64,000 nucleotides of DNA, from positions 1 to 64,000 of the forward strand of contig NZ_JAAOZT010000014.1 in the NCBI RefSeq assembly GCF_011947285.1, given 5' to 3'. The notes beneath the pieces were generated by a model. It did no database searches. It saw nothing but the letters and a program-made list of their open reading frames with translations, and had not been told where the DNA came from. Of this stretch, positions 1 through 10,031 are shown piece by piece. Within the stretch, counting starts at the first letter, position 1. Each line of letters starts with the position of its first letter. The position numbers were made by a program, and so were the translations under genes. The DNA comes from Glaciimonas immobilis (lineage in GTDB: Bacteria > Pseudomonadota > Gammaproteobacteria > Burkholderiales > Burkholderiaceae_D).

Positions 1-600
1 CTTGATTTTTTGCGCCCGCACATAAGCACCGACGTCAGCGATCATGCCCAAATAGGGACGAGGATGTGCCTGAATGCTATCGACGTGGTCGTCGAAAAAA
101 CCACGCATATCAAGACTCGCGTTAGCACGGGAGGTCAGTCGCCGCAGGATGTTCTGTCCAGGGTCGTTGGACCCGACGATTACTGCCGTGCGCACTTCAC
201 GGTCTTTGCCAATGTTGAATGCCAGCCGATAAGCGGTCAGACGACTCAATAAAAGCACAAATGGCGCGAGCGCAAACCAGGTCCATATGACACGATCCGA
301 AAGTTCATAGCGCAAACCAGTACTCTGACCAATTAACGTTAACAGGACGACGACAATGGCCCATCCAATAAAAATATCAGCTACAAAAGCCAGATTTTTT
401 CCACGATGTAGCGTCCGGTAGAGATCGATCTGTTCGTAAATAAAGGAAGAAATAAAGAAGGCAATGATCATCAGTGCCAAATAATTACCAGTGAACATTT
501 CATTTTGGATAACGATGATCAGATACAGCAAACCCAGAATGATGGCAGGGTCAAGCAAGTGCTTGAAAAACGAAACGAGGGGGATATCATTCTCGGTCAT
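1..600 (-). CDS. Undecaprenyl-phosphate sugar phosphotransferase, N-terminal part (partial, runs off window)
   Basis: Reading leftward from an ATG at 600 there are 200 uninterrupted codons to the window edge. The protein starts MTENDIPLVSFFKHLLDP, has four predicted membrane segments in the first ~120 residues, then a Rossmann-like stretch (TAVIVGSNDPGQNILRRL). This is the N-terminal architecture of the WcaJ/EpsB polyprenyl glycosylphosphotransferases, which load the first sugar phosphate onto undecaprenyl phosphate at the inner membrane. The catalytic bacterial-transferase domain would lie outside the window. It starts 11 bases after the epsL-like stop, so the two are probably co-transcribed. 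The family call rests on architecture and on the neighbour. Confidence 0.75.
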   Translation of the reverse strand, partial: MTENDIPLVSFFKHLLDPAIILGLLYLIIVIQNEMFTGNYLALMIIAFFISSFIYEQIDLYRTLHRGKNLAFVADIFIGWAIVVVLLTLIGQSTGLRYELSDRVIWTWFALAPFVLLLSRLTAYRLAFNIGKDREVRTAVIVGSNDPGQNILRRLTSRANASLDMRGFFDDHVDSIQAHPRPYLGMIADVGAYVRAQKIK

Positions 601-611
601 TTTGTCCTCGC

Positions 612-1883
612 TTAAAATGTGTAGCGCGTGTTGAGCATGACGCCGTTGCTAACGTACCCACCGGAAGAATGGGCGAGAACTTGGGTACTGCGACGGCCTG
701 ATAGTTGCCATTCCCATTTTGGGGTCGGGTTATACGTAAACGTCAACGCTATATCGCGTAGGACGTCATTGTCATCAACAGATCCGATCGTTCCATTTGC
801 AGAGGATTGACTAAAGTCTCTACTTTGGTATGAATAACGACCGACCACACGGATCTTTTTTGAGTACTGCCAGATTGCCGTCAAACGCATTCCGCGATTC
901 AAAGAGTAGACCGTCGATAGCTCATCCACGGCACCGATCTCACGCCAGGCTTCGACGCCAAATGCCAGACTTTCAGTCGACTGCCAATCTGCAGAAACCC
1001 GTGAATTGAAACCATCAAAATTACGTTTCGAAAACGCATCCTGCTTTCTGCTAACCCAACCACCTAAAAAGTGAAGACGTGTTTTGGCGGTGAGCAACCA
1101 ATCAATTTTTGCCTTGATTTCATCCTGCTTATAACTGTTAAACACTGACACGTCACCATCTAGGTCAGGGTTTGGAAAATCGGCGCTCGTATGACGCAAT
1201 TGAACGCCAAGGGTACTGCCGCTGGCAGCAAGATAATCGAGCCCTAAATCCGTTTGGTGCCGTACGTTATTACCTGACTGTTGGGATGCAAGGTCGTACC
1301 ATAATTTGGTGTAGTCCAGACCGGCATGGACGCGCCAACCTGGATAGAATTCCCACGCCCCGTTTGCATACCCGCTCTCCTGTGTCCGTATGTTCGCAGC
1401 CAGTAAATGGAAGTCAATGAACGGTGTCTGACCTTGCGAATAGGTCAGGCCGGCGTTACCCTCAACGTGATCGCCCACATGCCAATTCCAGTTAGCGGAA
1501 AAATTTTTATCCAGATGATTGAGTTGGACGAATCTTTTGTATAAGACGTTCGTCACATTAAAATCTGCTGTTAATTTCTGCAGGCCAATACTTTTATCCA
1601 CTGCAAATCCAAACTGCCCACGGCGTGTGACATCTGATAAATTGGTACCTGCACCCATCTCTAGTGCAGCCTCGGAACTCGGCAATCTCAATACATTATT
1701 GTCGTAACCTATGGCATATCCAACATAAGGTTTAACGGATTCGGGCGGCAGCATTCTGGCATCAATCGTCCCTGGATCGCTAATGTCGGCCCACGCAGTA
1801 ATGCAGGAATACATCGGTAGCACTAAAATGACTTTCCAACGCAACGATTTGAATCTGACGCAGCGTTTCAAGCCTTTACTCAT
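612..1883 (-). CDS. epsL: EpsL-type outer-membrane beta-barrel protein of an exopolysaccharide locus
   Basis: Predicted 423-residue exported protein. I chose the ATG at 1883 over the upstream one at 1997 because it places a lysine/arginine-rich n-region and hydrophobic core (ending ITAWAD) at the N terminus, giving a normal signal peptide, and an AAAGAAAG stretch precedes it. The mature part begins with VGYAIGYDNNVLRLP and then shows alternating aromatic/polar strands ending in an aromatic residue (NTRYTF), as in BBP2-type outer-membrane barrels. This matches the EpsL family linked to exosortase-B polysaccharide clusters, where it probably exports polymer across the outer membrane. The next gene, 11 bases on, is the initiating sugar-phosphate transferase. 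Confidence 0.7.
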   Translation of the reverse strand: MSKGLKRCVRFKSLRWKVILVLPMYSCITAWADISDPGTIDARMLPPESVKPYVGYAIGYDNNVLRLPSSEAALEMGAGTNLSDVTRRGQFGFAVDKSIGLQKLTADFNVTNVLYKRFVQLNHLDKNFSANWNWHVGDHVEGNAGLTYSQGQTPFIDFHLLAANIRTQESGYANGAWEFYPGWRVHAGLDYTKLWYDLASQQSGNNVRHQTDLGLDYLAASGSTLGVQLRHTSADFPNPDLDGDVSVFNSYKQDEIKAKIDWLLTAKTRLHFLGGWVSRKQDAFSKRNFDGFNSRVSADWQSTESLAFGVEAWREIGAVDELSTVYSLNRGMRLTAIWQYSKKIRVVGRYSYQSRDFSQSSANGTIGSVDDNDVLRDIALTFTYNPTPKWEWQLSGRRSTQVLAHSSGGYVSNGVMLNTRYTF

Positions 1884-2110
1884 TAGCCAACTTTCTTTTT
1901 GTGTAAGCGCTACCAGGAAACGGAGATCTGGTATTCCGAAGGCATTTTTTGGGATCCGTGCAGAGCCAGCCTGTTTTAAAGATCGTCCCCCGTACAATGT
2001 GCGGGTCCGTCGCAGCCCCCGTCTGTTTCACTATAAGCAAAAGCGGTAGCCACTACACTGTAAGAAATCGCACAAGATCTCGCCGGGGGTGCAATAATTA
2101 CCGGGTATGC
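1884..2110. other. Intergenic region between epsL-like gene and luxI; CTGTAAG motif
   Basis: This 227-base gap holds the presumed promoter of the polysaccharide genes. It contains CTGTAAGAAATCGCAC at 2058-2073, whose left half resembles a lux-box half-site and shares its first 11 bases with a site in front of luxR. No gene is supported here; the small plus-strand frames are shadows. Confidence 0.4.
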
Positions 2111-2662
2111 TTACACCTCAATCCAGCACGCAAAAATTGGGTGGCCATCGATTATCATTGGTGGCCCGCCTCTATGAGCATGAAAACCGGCGCGCCGCAA
2201 CAACCGCTCAATCCCAATAGGCGACACGGTAATGAGTCGTTTTGCTCCAAGTGCTGCTGCACAAATAATCGACTCTTGAAGCAACTGGACGGCAATGGGA
2301 GAAGAAAACTGCTTGAGCGCCGAAGTAGTCTGGTTATTGAAATCCATTGCGGCAAAGCGAGATAACTCCCATACATCGGATGTATTAGGTGGCGGCAAAC
2401 CGTTCATAAGCTGCGGAAATATTTCGCCCAAAAGATAGGGTGCGGTAGTAGGCAGTAAGCGAGCGCAGCCGTTTACATTACCTAGTTCATCGCGCGCTAC
2501 AACGTAGACGGTATCAGGACGATCAAACTGGTCGAGCTCCGCTCCATTTTTGCTCTCCAGTTTCCATTCAAGCGTCTCAACAAAAACTTTATGCCGGTAG
2601 CTTGACATTTTGGAAAGTAACTCAGTTGACAATAAAGTAGTAGCACCCGAAATAACGTTCAT
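2111..2662 (-). CDS. luxI: Acyl-homoserine lactone synthase, LuxI family
   Basis: Makes an N-acyl-homoserine lactone signal from S-adenosylmethionine and an acyl carrier. The 183-residue protein keeps every canonical invariant residue of the family: R23, F27, W33, D44, D47, R68, F82, E99, S101 and R102 (in WELSRF). Length is slightly short but within the family range of about 180-220. The start at 2662 is preceded by GGGGTGG. A lux box lies 69 bases upstream and overlaps a TTGACA -35-like element, which suggests positive autoregulation by the LuxR encoded at 3888. Acyl-chain length cannot be read from the sequence. The neighbours are an RsaM-like gene and luxR upstream and polysaccharide genes downstream. 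Confidence 0.95.
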   Translation of the reverse strand: MNVISGATTLLSTELLSKMSSYRHKVFVETLEWKLESKNGAELDQFDRPDTVYVVARDELGNVNGCARLLPTTAPYLLGEIFPQLMNGLPPPNTSDVWELSRFAAMDFNNQTTSALKQFSSPIAVQLLQESIICAAALGAKRLITVSPIGIERLLRRAGFHAHRGGPPMIIDGHPIFACWIEV

Positions 2663-2730
2663 TTTTCCACCCCATAAAGCGTTATATGTTGCTATTTAGC
2701 AATATTGCAGCAATTCAATTATGGGGGTAA

Positions 2731-2746
2731 CTGTCAAGGATTACAG
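2731..2746 (-). promoter_or_regulatory. lux box upstream of luxI
   Basis: CTGTCAAGGATTACAG: the CTGT/ACAG ends form an inverted repeat with an eight-base centre, the same layout as the cepI box of Burkholderia. On the minus strand the site reads CTGTAATCCTTGACAG, so a TTGACA -35-like hexamer lies inside it. That fits class II activation by a LuxR dimer contacting polymerase. Confidence 0.8.
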
Positions 2747-3161
2747 TCTTACGAAGTGGAAATTTTATGCACTAGCGGGGCGTCTGAAATATCTGGTTTT
2801 CGTTGTTGATAGCGATATCAGATTTTAGGAGGGTAATACCGGCTTTGCGGCGACGGAAGGTTAAGCGACGATTCAATGCTTGTCCGGCGACGCAGAAAAT
2901 GGATACCAGCGCTGAACAGAAGCTTAAGGTAAATGGACCGAATTCAATAAGCGGACGCAGTAAATCTGGTCCCCGTCAAAGGGAAACAGCCAAGCCAAGA
3001 TGAAACGTGGTCGGCTTAAAAAATCGGTACCTACGCCTGATGCATTGCACCACGCTCGGCAAATTTAGCGAACTTTCGCAGGACACTGTCGCGACGTGGC
3101 GACGCCTACTCAGGGGCGACGATGTTGAGCGTTTTTCAGGCGGGTTGATGCGGTTTCTGCT
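2747..3161. other. Region between luxI promoter and rsaM-like gene, no supported gene
   Basis: About 415 bases downstream of the rsaM-like stop and upstream of the lux box. A 66-codon plus-strand frame (2803-3003) is rich in Arg/Lys/Ser/Pro and has no recognisable domain or convincing ribosome-binding site. A second short frame reads FSELSQDTVATW further right. Both could be remnants of a decayed gene. I see nothing firmer. Confidence 0.4.
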
Positions 3162-3653
3162 TTACTGACCGTAATCACCGGTGATATGTTTTTGCACCGT
3201 CGATTGCCAATCGAAATTATCGATAAAATTCTCTAATAGCGTGGTTGTTTTAATTGGCCCCATATCCACCCTATCGCTATTGTGCATCATGACATTTGAG
3301 CGTGGCTCACTGATGCGATGGAGATGGATACTTTTAAAAACAACCGCCAATTGCCAATCCCAGCCCAGTGTTATACCGGGGGATGTGGCAGTAACCCATT
3401 CCGTGTATCCCGTAATAGTTGTAGTCACCGCCCCACCTAAAATTGGGCTCGGCATATCTTGGTCCAGACCTGAAATAAGATGGACCAGCGTAATATTCTG
3501 TAGCTCTTCAAATAATAACCGAATGTAGCCATCCGATGAAATTGTGAAAATTTTGCCAGCAGGCGATAAGTCCCATTGCGAGGAGGCCGAGAACAATCGA
3601 ATCATTTGAAATAGTTGTTTTATATTTTCAGTGGAAACATTTGACAAATTCAT
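3162..3653 (-). CDS. rsaM: RsaM-like quorum-sensing modulator (DUF4902 family)
   Basis: A 163-residue soluble protein with no signal peptide. I recognise it as RsaM/DUF4902 from its position between luxI and luxR, its length (family about 145-170) and the tryptophan-rich centre: GYTEW at 82-86 and GWDW at 97-100, followed by an FDW near the C terminus. In Pseudomonas fuscovaginae and Burkholderia, RsaM proteins dampen acyl-homoserine lactone production and help balance the synthase/receptor pair; the mechanism is unresolved and no DNA-binding motif is visible here. It is divergent from luxR across a 234-base AT-rich spacer and points toward luxI. The family call is from memory of these motifs and the context. 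Confidence 0.75.
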   Translation of the reverse strand: MNLSNVSTENIKQLFQMIRLFSASSQWDLSPAGKIFTISSDGYIRLLFEELQNITLVHLISGLDQDMPSPILGGAVTTTITGYTEWVTATSPGITLGWDWQLAVVFKSIHLHRISEPRSNVMMHNSDRVDMGPIKTTTLLENFIDNFDWQSTVQKHITGDYGQ

Positions 3654-3835
3654 GGTAAATCAGTTCCCTCTGCATAAAAATGACAAGATTCGCGGGTGTT
3701 ATCTTCTCTATGTCACCTTTACAATTAAAAACGTATCCTAAAAAATTTTTTGTCATTTGTGCACTTTCAATACAAATGCCGTCAATTAAAAAATTTCTTT
3801 TAAGCACCTATATATTTCAGTGTATATTTAGTTCC

Positions 3836-3854
3836 TGTAAGAAATTTTCTTGCA
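3836..3854. promoter_or_regulatory. Near-perfect palindrome in the rsaM/luxR divergent promoter
   Basis: TGTAAGAAATTTTCTTGCA: nine-base arms (TGTAAGAAA / TTTCTTGCA) differ at one position around a single central base. It sits 33 bases before the luxR start, and with the preceding C begins CTGTAAG like a lux half-site. It is wider than a classical lux box, so the binding protein is uncertain. Confidence 0.5.
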
Positions 3855-3887
3855 ATAAATTTTTATATATAAAAATAGTGAGGATAT

Positions 3888-4598
3888 ATGGTTAGCTGGC
3901 AAGAAGACCAAATTCAGGCTTTACTCACGGTAGAAAGCGATGCATCATTTTTTTCTGCACTTTCTGGTATCGCTATCAAATTGGGATTCGACTATTGCGC
4001 GTACGGTATGCGCATGCCTTTACCTCTTTCTCAGCCGAAGTTAATCATGTTGAACAATTACTCAGATGCCTGGAAAAAGCGCTATCTTGAGCAAAATTAC
4101 CTTGCAACCGATCCAACCGTGGCACACGGTATGCGATCCACGTTGCCATTGACATGGACTGATGAAATTGACAGCAAATCCCTCCCTTTTTGGGAAGATG
4201 CCCGCGCGCACGGTCTAGGTGTGGGTTGGGCGCAATCCTGCCATGATAAAAGAGGCATTGGCGGAATGCTGAGCTTATCGCGCTCTGACGATCAGCTCTC
4301 AATAAAAGAGCTTGAACACATCACGTCACAGATATCGTGGCTGGTGCAAACGGCGCACGAGGGCTTGTCTCGCTTGGTGGTACCAAGGCTCATGCCCGAG
4401 GCAACAGCTAATCTAACTACCCGAGAGATAGAAGTGCTGCGTTGGACTGCCGATGGAAAGACTTCGAGCGAAGTTGGTCAAATCATGAATATTTCAGAGC
4501 GCACAGTAAATTTTCATGTGACCAATACGCTATTAAAACTTGGGGCAGCCAATAAGACCGGAGCCGCTATCAAGGCTGCAATTTTAGGTCTCTTGTAA
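3888..4598 (+). CDS. luxR: LuxR-family acyl-homoserine lactone receptor/transcription regulator
   Basis: A 236-residue two-domain regulator. The N-terminal ligand-binding domain carries the conserved signal-pocket residues W62, Y66, D75, P76 and W90, equivalent to W57/Y61/D70/P71/W85 of TraR. The C-terminal domain from about residue 172 is a LuxR/GerE helix-turn-helix (LTTREIEVLRW, then ISERTVNFHV). Keeping all the pocket residues suggests a signal-responsive receptor rather than an orphan that lost binding. GTGAGG precedes the ATG. It is divergent from rsaM and is the obvious partner of the nearby LuxI, probably acting at the lux box at 2731. Confidence 0.95.
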   Translation: MVSWQEDQIQALLTVESDASFFSALSGIAIKLGFDYCAYGMRMPLPLSQPKLIMLNNYSDAWKKRYLEQNYLATDPTVAHGMRSTLPLTWTDEIDSKSLPFWEDARAHGLGVGWAQSCHDKRGIGGMLSLSRSDDQLSIKELEHITSQISWLVQTAHEGLSRLVVPRLMPEATANLTTREIEVLRWTADGKTSSEVGQIMNISERTVNFHVTNTLLKLGAANKTGAAIKAAILGLL

Positions 4599-5076
4599 AT
4601 TAAAATGAACAAATGATGCCTTCCTGAACGCCTTATTTTAATTAATCTGGCATTTCCGGTCAGGCGTAGATTAGCCATTCGCATAGCCAAACTATCGGCA
4701 TTAGACAGCCACTCTAACGTTACTTTATGGCCACCCGCGGCTGAGAACAAACAAACCGCATATGCACGAGTCTTGCGCGATTTTACGGGGAAACACAGCG
4801 CGGCATCGACGTCGCCTCATTCTTCGCCCCGCGTCGGCTATAAAGGTATCTGCAGGCGAACTCTCCCTGCTGGACTTTGACAACCCCAAAGGGGTGGTAC
4901 TTACGCACTTGCGCCCTACTGACGCGCCGGCGGTTCGACGTGTACCTGATAATAATTGACTCGCGTAATATCAATAAAGTTATCAGTTACAATTAACACA
5001 ATAAATGTAAAAAATATCTGCAAGCTCGGTATGATGATCTCAAACCCAATTTATTCGATTAGAGAGACATCATCCA
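4599..5076. other. Intergenic region after luxR, no supported gene
   Basis: 478 bases between the luxR stop and the phosphatase. An AT-only inverted repeat (AATTAAAAT at 4598, ATTTTAATT at 4635) follows luxR but has a 28-base loop and no T-run, so it is a poor terminator. The small frames on both strands overlap each other, have biased composition and show no ribosome-binding site. Confidence 0.4.
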
Positions 5077-5745
5077 ATGGCAGAGTTCTTCATGGTAAGA
5101 CACGGTCAGGCCTCCTTCGGCACCGACAACTACGACCGCCTGTCGGCGACCGGTGCGCAGCAATCACGCTGGCTGGGCGATTATTTTGCCGAGCGGAAAA
5201 TCAATTTTGACCAGATATTCACAGGCAACATGCAGCGACACGCAGAGACCGCCGATGCTATCTGCGAAGGGCTGGGCCACAATCCGGACCGCATCATTCA
5301 CCCCGGACTGAACGAGTATGATTTCCTTGGCTTGTTCGACGCCTTGGGTCCCGGGCAAGCAATTACTAAAGGGATGGCCTGGACCGACAAAGCGACTTTT
5401 TACCGGGAACTAAAACGGGTTCTGCGGTTATGGATAACCGGAGAACTGCCGAACGCACCTGAAACCTGGGCGGCTTTTCGCGCACGCGTTACCGAGGCCT
5501 ATAGCGCTATCGCGCAAAGCGGCGCCTGCCGCGTGCTGGTGGTCAGTTCTGGCGGCCCCATTGGCATGCTCACCGCACACACACTGGAAGCACCGGACGC
5601 TATGGCGATTGAGCTAAATATGCAAATAAAAAACACCAGCGTCACGCACTTTTATTTCAACCAACAGTCAGTCAGGTTGGCAAGCTTCAATCAAGTAACA
5701 CACCTGGATCGTCCCGACCGCTTAGGCGCAATTACTTTTGGCTAA
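5077..5745 (+). CDS. Histidine phosphatase superfamily protein (phosphoglycerate mutase-like)
   Basis: A 222-residue cytoplasmic protein of the histidine phosphatase (PGM-like) superfamily. The nucleophile motif RHGQ is at residues 8-11, a second arginine lies in NMQRHAETA, and an acidic residue in NEYDF. Where most members have a second catalytic His in a HGG motif, this protein has VVSSGGPIGM, with Ser in that place; I believe a subgroup of proteobacterial members shares this. The substrate cannot be predicted. An alternative upstream start at 4956 is in another frame, so ATG 5077 is taken. It converges with guaA and has no operon partner. Confidence 0.8.
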   Translation: MAEFFMVRHGQASFGTDNYDRLSATGAQQSRWLGDYFAERKINFDQIFTGNMQRHAETADAICEGLGHNPDRIIHPGLNEYDFLGLFDALGPGQAITKGMAWTDKATFYRELKRVLRLWITGELPNAPETWAAFRARVTEAYSAIAQSGACRVLVVSSGGPIGMLTAHTLEAPDAMAIELNMQIKNTSVTHFYFNQQSVRLASFNQVTHLDRPDRLGAITFG

Positions 5746-5801
5746 CCAGAAGCCGCAAGCACGCCCAAGCGGCCGGTTATAACCGTTTACCGAGGTGCAA
5801 A

Positions 5802-7379
5802 TCACTCCCATTCAATTGTCGCTGGTGGCTTGCCCGAGATGTCGTACACAACACGATTGATGCCGCGCACTTCATTAATGATACGGTTAGATACCCGCCC
5901 CAACAGTTCGTACGGAAGATGGGCCCAATGCGCGGTCATAAAGTCTTGAGTTTGCACGGCGCGCAACGCGACAACGTATTCGTAGGTGCGTCCGTCACCC
6001 ATTACGCCAACCGACTTGACCGGCAAAAATACGGCAAATGCCTGGCTGGTTTTGTCGTACCAGGACTCGCCGCTTTCGTCTTTAGTGTTACGTAGTTCGT
6101 CGATAAAAATGGCATCGGCGCGACGTAACAAATCTGCGAATTCTTTTTTTACTTCACCCAAAATACGAACGCCCAAACCTGGACCCGGGAACGGATGACG
6201 ATATACCATAGCATGGGGCAACCCTAATGCAACGCCTAGTTTGCGCACTTCATCCTTGAAGAGTTCGCGCAACGGTTCCAGCAATTTCAGATTTAATGTT
6301 TCTGGCAGGCCCCCAACGTTATGGTGGCTTTTGATAGTGGCGCCCTTCTTGCCTTTGCCAGCGCTTTCGATAACGTCTGGGTAGATCGTTCCTTGCGCCA
6401 GCCATTTGGCATTTTTTAATTTGCCTGACTCCACCTGAAAAACTTCCACGAATTCACGGCCAATGATTTTACGTTTTGCTTCCGGATCGGTCACGCCCGC
6501 CAGATGACCCATGAACTGGTCTGTCGCGTCCACCCGAATGACTTTGACGCCGAGATTTTCAGCAAACATTTCCATGACCATGTTGCCTTCGTCGAGGCGC
6601 AATAAGCCATGATCGACAAATACGCACGTCAACTGATCGCCAATGGCGCGATGGATTAGCGCTGCGGCAACGCTGCTGTCCACGCCGCCGGACAAGCCGA
6701 GAATAACCTCATCGCTGCCCACTTGCTTGCGGATAGACGCGACTGCTTCTGCGATGTAATCGGGCATGTTCCAGTCCGGTGTACAACCACAAATATCGAC
6801 CACGAAACGCTTAAGGATAGCCTCGCCCTGGTCGGTATGCGTAACTTCGGGATGAAATTGGACGCCATAAAATCGGCGCTCTTCATCCGCCATACCAGCA
6901 ATAGGACAATTGGTAGTCGATGCCATCAGCTTAAAACCTGGCGGCATCTGGTCGACTTTATCACCGTGACTCATCCACACCTTCAACATCCCGTGCCCGT
7001 CTGAAGTGACAAAATCACTGATGTCGCTTAACAGCGCAGTGTGACCGCGTGCGCGGACTTCGGCATAACCGAATTCACGCACTTTACCCATTTCGACTTT
7101 CCCGCCGAGTTGTTCGGCCATGGCTTGCATGCCGTAACAAATACCGAATACCGGCACACCCAATGCAAACACTGCTTGCGGCACCCGTGGCGTATCGCCT
7201 TCGGTCACGCTGTTCTGACCACCCGACAGAATCACACCTGCGGCGCCGTAATTGCGAATGAATTCATCTGAGACGTCGTATGGGTACACCTCGGAAAACA
7301 CACCGGCGTCACGCACACGACGTGCAATCAGTTGGGTGACTTGGGAACCGAAATCGAGAATGAGTATTTTTGAGTGCAT
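5802..7379 (-). CDS. guaA: GMP synthase (glutamine-hydrolysing)
   Basis: Converts XMP, ATP and glutamine to GMP, the last step of guanine nucleotide synthesis. The 525-residue length is normal. The N-terminal class I glutamine amidotransferase has its nucleophile Cys in [10 protein letters not shown] and its His/Glu in FHPEVTHT. The ATP-pyrophosphatase domain has the P-loop [10 protein letters not shown], and the C-terminal dimerisation domain ends with a [10 protein letters not shown] tail. It lies 278 bases downstream of guaB on the same strand, with a hairpin in the gap that could adjust its expression relative to guaB. Confidence 0.98.
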   Translation of the reverse strand: MHSKILILDFGSQVTQLIARRVRDAGVFSEVYPYDVSDEFIRNYGAAGVILSGGQNSVTEGDTPRVPQAVFALGVPVFGICYGMQAMAEQLGGKVEMGKVREFGYAEVRARGHTALLSDISDFVTSDGHGMLKVWMSHGDKVDQMPPGFKLMASTTNCPIAGMADEERRFYGVQFHPEVTHTDQGEAILKRFVVDICGCTPDWNMPDYIAEAVASIRKQVGSDEVILGLSGGVDSSVAAALIHRAIGDQLTCVFVDHGLLRLDEGNMVMEMFAENLGVKVIRVDATDQFMGHLAGVTDPEAKRKIIGREFVEVFQVESGKLKNAKWLAQGTIYPDVIESAGKGKKGATIKSHHNVGGLPETLNLKLLEPLRELFKDEVRKLGVALGLPHAMVYRHPFPGPGLGVRILGEVKKEFADLLRRADAIFIDELRNTKDESGESWYDKTSQAFAVFLPVKSVGVMGDGRTYEYVVALRAVQTQDFMTAHWAHLPYELLGRVSNRIINEVRGINRVVYDISGKPPATIEWE

Positions 7380-7575
7380 GGTGTGCGCCTGTGTAGCTTA
7401 AAAATTGTTTATAAATCCGAATCTTGAAATACTACGTCTGTATGGGCAATCACTAGCAAACGCTTTATTGCAATCCAAAGGAAGCGACTGCGGCTTACGG
7501 GTCAGTGACCAAATAACAAATCACGCGTCACTCGCTATGAATAGGGAATCAAAAAATCAGGCCGTTAAACCATAA

Positions 7576-7606
7576 GCGCCACGTGAGGTAAAACCACACG
7601 TGGCGC
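7576..7606. promoter_or_regulatory. Strong hairpin between guaB and guaA
   Basis: GCGCCACGTG at 7576 and CACGTGGCGC at 7597 form a perfect ten-pair stem with an 11-base loop. It is 51 bases after the guaB stop in the transcribed direction. There is no T-run on either side, so it is not a standard intrinsic terminator; it may be a partial terminator, an RNA-stabilising 3' structure or a protein-binding palindrome. Confidence 0.55.
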
Positions 7607-7657
7607 CAAGATCACAGCAAATTCACAGCAGGTTCAAGACCTTATCCGTTACGCCGA

Positions 7658-9145
<1,488 letters not shown>

Positions 9146-9296
9146 TTATACAGAAATCTTGTCAACTCGTCGCTCGTCGCCCGTTTTAAATCATTATTTA
9201 CGCCAAAACGGCACCGGCCAATTGACACAATGGTTAAAGCATGGCGAAATCACCTATCAACTTTTTCGACGACCCACGCATGCGCCCAAGGATAAA

Positions 9297-9827
9297 ATGA
9301 CCCCGATTTGCATTAAACCACCTTTTTTGAAGCCTGTTTTTATTGCCATCGTCACTCTCAGTATGTTGTGCATTGGTAGCGCCGCAATGGCACAATATAT
9401 TTGGCTCGATGAAAAAGGTATCAAACAGTATTCTGACATGCCGCCGCCACTTTCAGTGCCAGTCAAACGCATTCTTAAAATGCCAGGAAATTTTTCTGTT
9501 CCCGCGACCGCTGCTAACGGCGACCCAAAGGACGATAAAGATGCGCAAAACGTCGCCAAAGCGCCTCCCACATTAATCGAGCAAAATGCGGCATTTAACA
9601 AGCGTAAGAACGAACAAGCCGAAAAAGACAAAAAAGCCACTGATGCCGCAAAATCGGCGACAAACAAAACCAAAGCCTGCGATAGCGCTCGCGCTTATCA
9701 GCGCACGCTGAATTCAGGACAGCGCATCGCACAAATCGACAAAAATGGGCAACGCGCTTTTTTTGACGATAACCAACGTCAGCAGGCATCGCGCGAGAAT
9801 CAGCAGGTATTGGATGAATGCAAATAA
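9297..9827 (+). CDS. DUF4124 domain-containing exported protein
   Basis: About 176 residues. I chose the ATG at 9297 because AAGGAT precedes it and because it places a hydrophobic signal sequence (ending GSAAMA) at the N terminus; the longer frame from 9159 adds 46 residues that overlap the guaB promoter. The mature N terminus (QYIWLDEKGIKQYSDMPPP) is the DUF4124 pattern typical of beta- and gammaproteobacterial periplasmic proteins. The middle (about residues 60-125) is Lys/Ala/Asp rich and low complexity, probably extended or coiled. Function unknown. Confidence 0.8.
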   Translation: MTPICIKPPFLKPVFIAIVTLSMLCIGSAAMAQYIWLDEKGIKQYSDMPPPLSVPVKRILKMPGNFSVPATAANGDPKDDKDAQNVAKAPPTLIEQNAAFNKRKNEQAEKDKKATDAAKSATNKTKACDSARAYQRTLNSGQRIAQIDKNGQRAFFDDNQRQQASRENQQVLDECK

Positions 9828-10031
9828 CGTTGAGCGCATAGCTGCGTAGACATAGCTGTCAAAACACCTTGGCCCTAATAGAAGTCCGCTTGCATCAAGT
9901 CGGCTGCCGACTATTGGTACGGTGCGACGCAAGAGTCCGACATCTTTGCGCTTTGTACTACGCGTCGCGGTGCTGATATCGCCCCTGCTATTGATGCGAA
10001 GCGTGGCGACAATAGCGCCATAGCCACGCAG

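Noticed and set aside
2803-3003. 66-codon plus-strand frame in the luxI-rsaM gap
   Set aside because: Low complexity, basic, no recognised family and weak start context.
4598-4643. Inverted repeat AATTAAAAT/ATTTTAATT after luxR as a terminator
   Set aside because: A/T-only arms, 28-base loop and no T-run; too weak.
4762-4974. Short frames on both strands between luxR and the phosphatase
   Set aside because: They overlap each other on opposite strands and have no ribosome-binding site.
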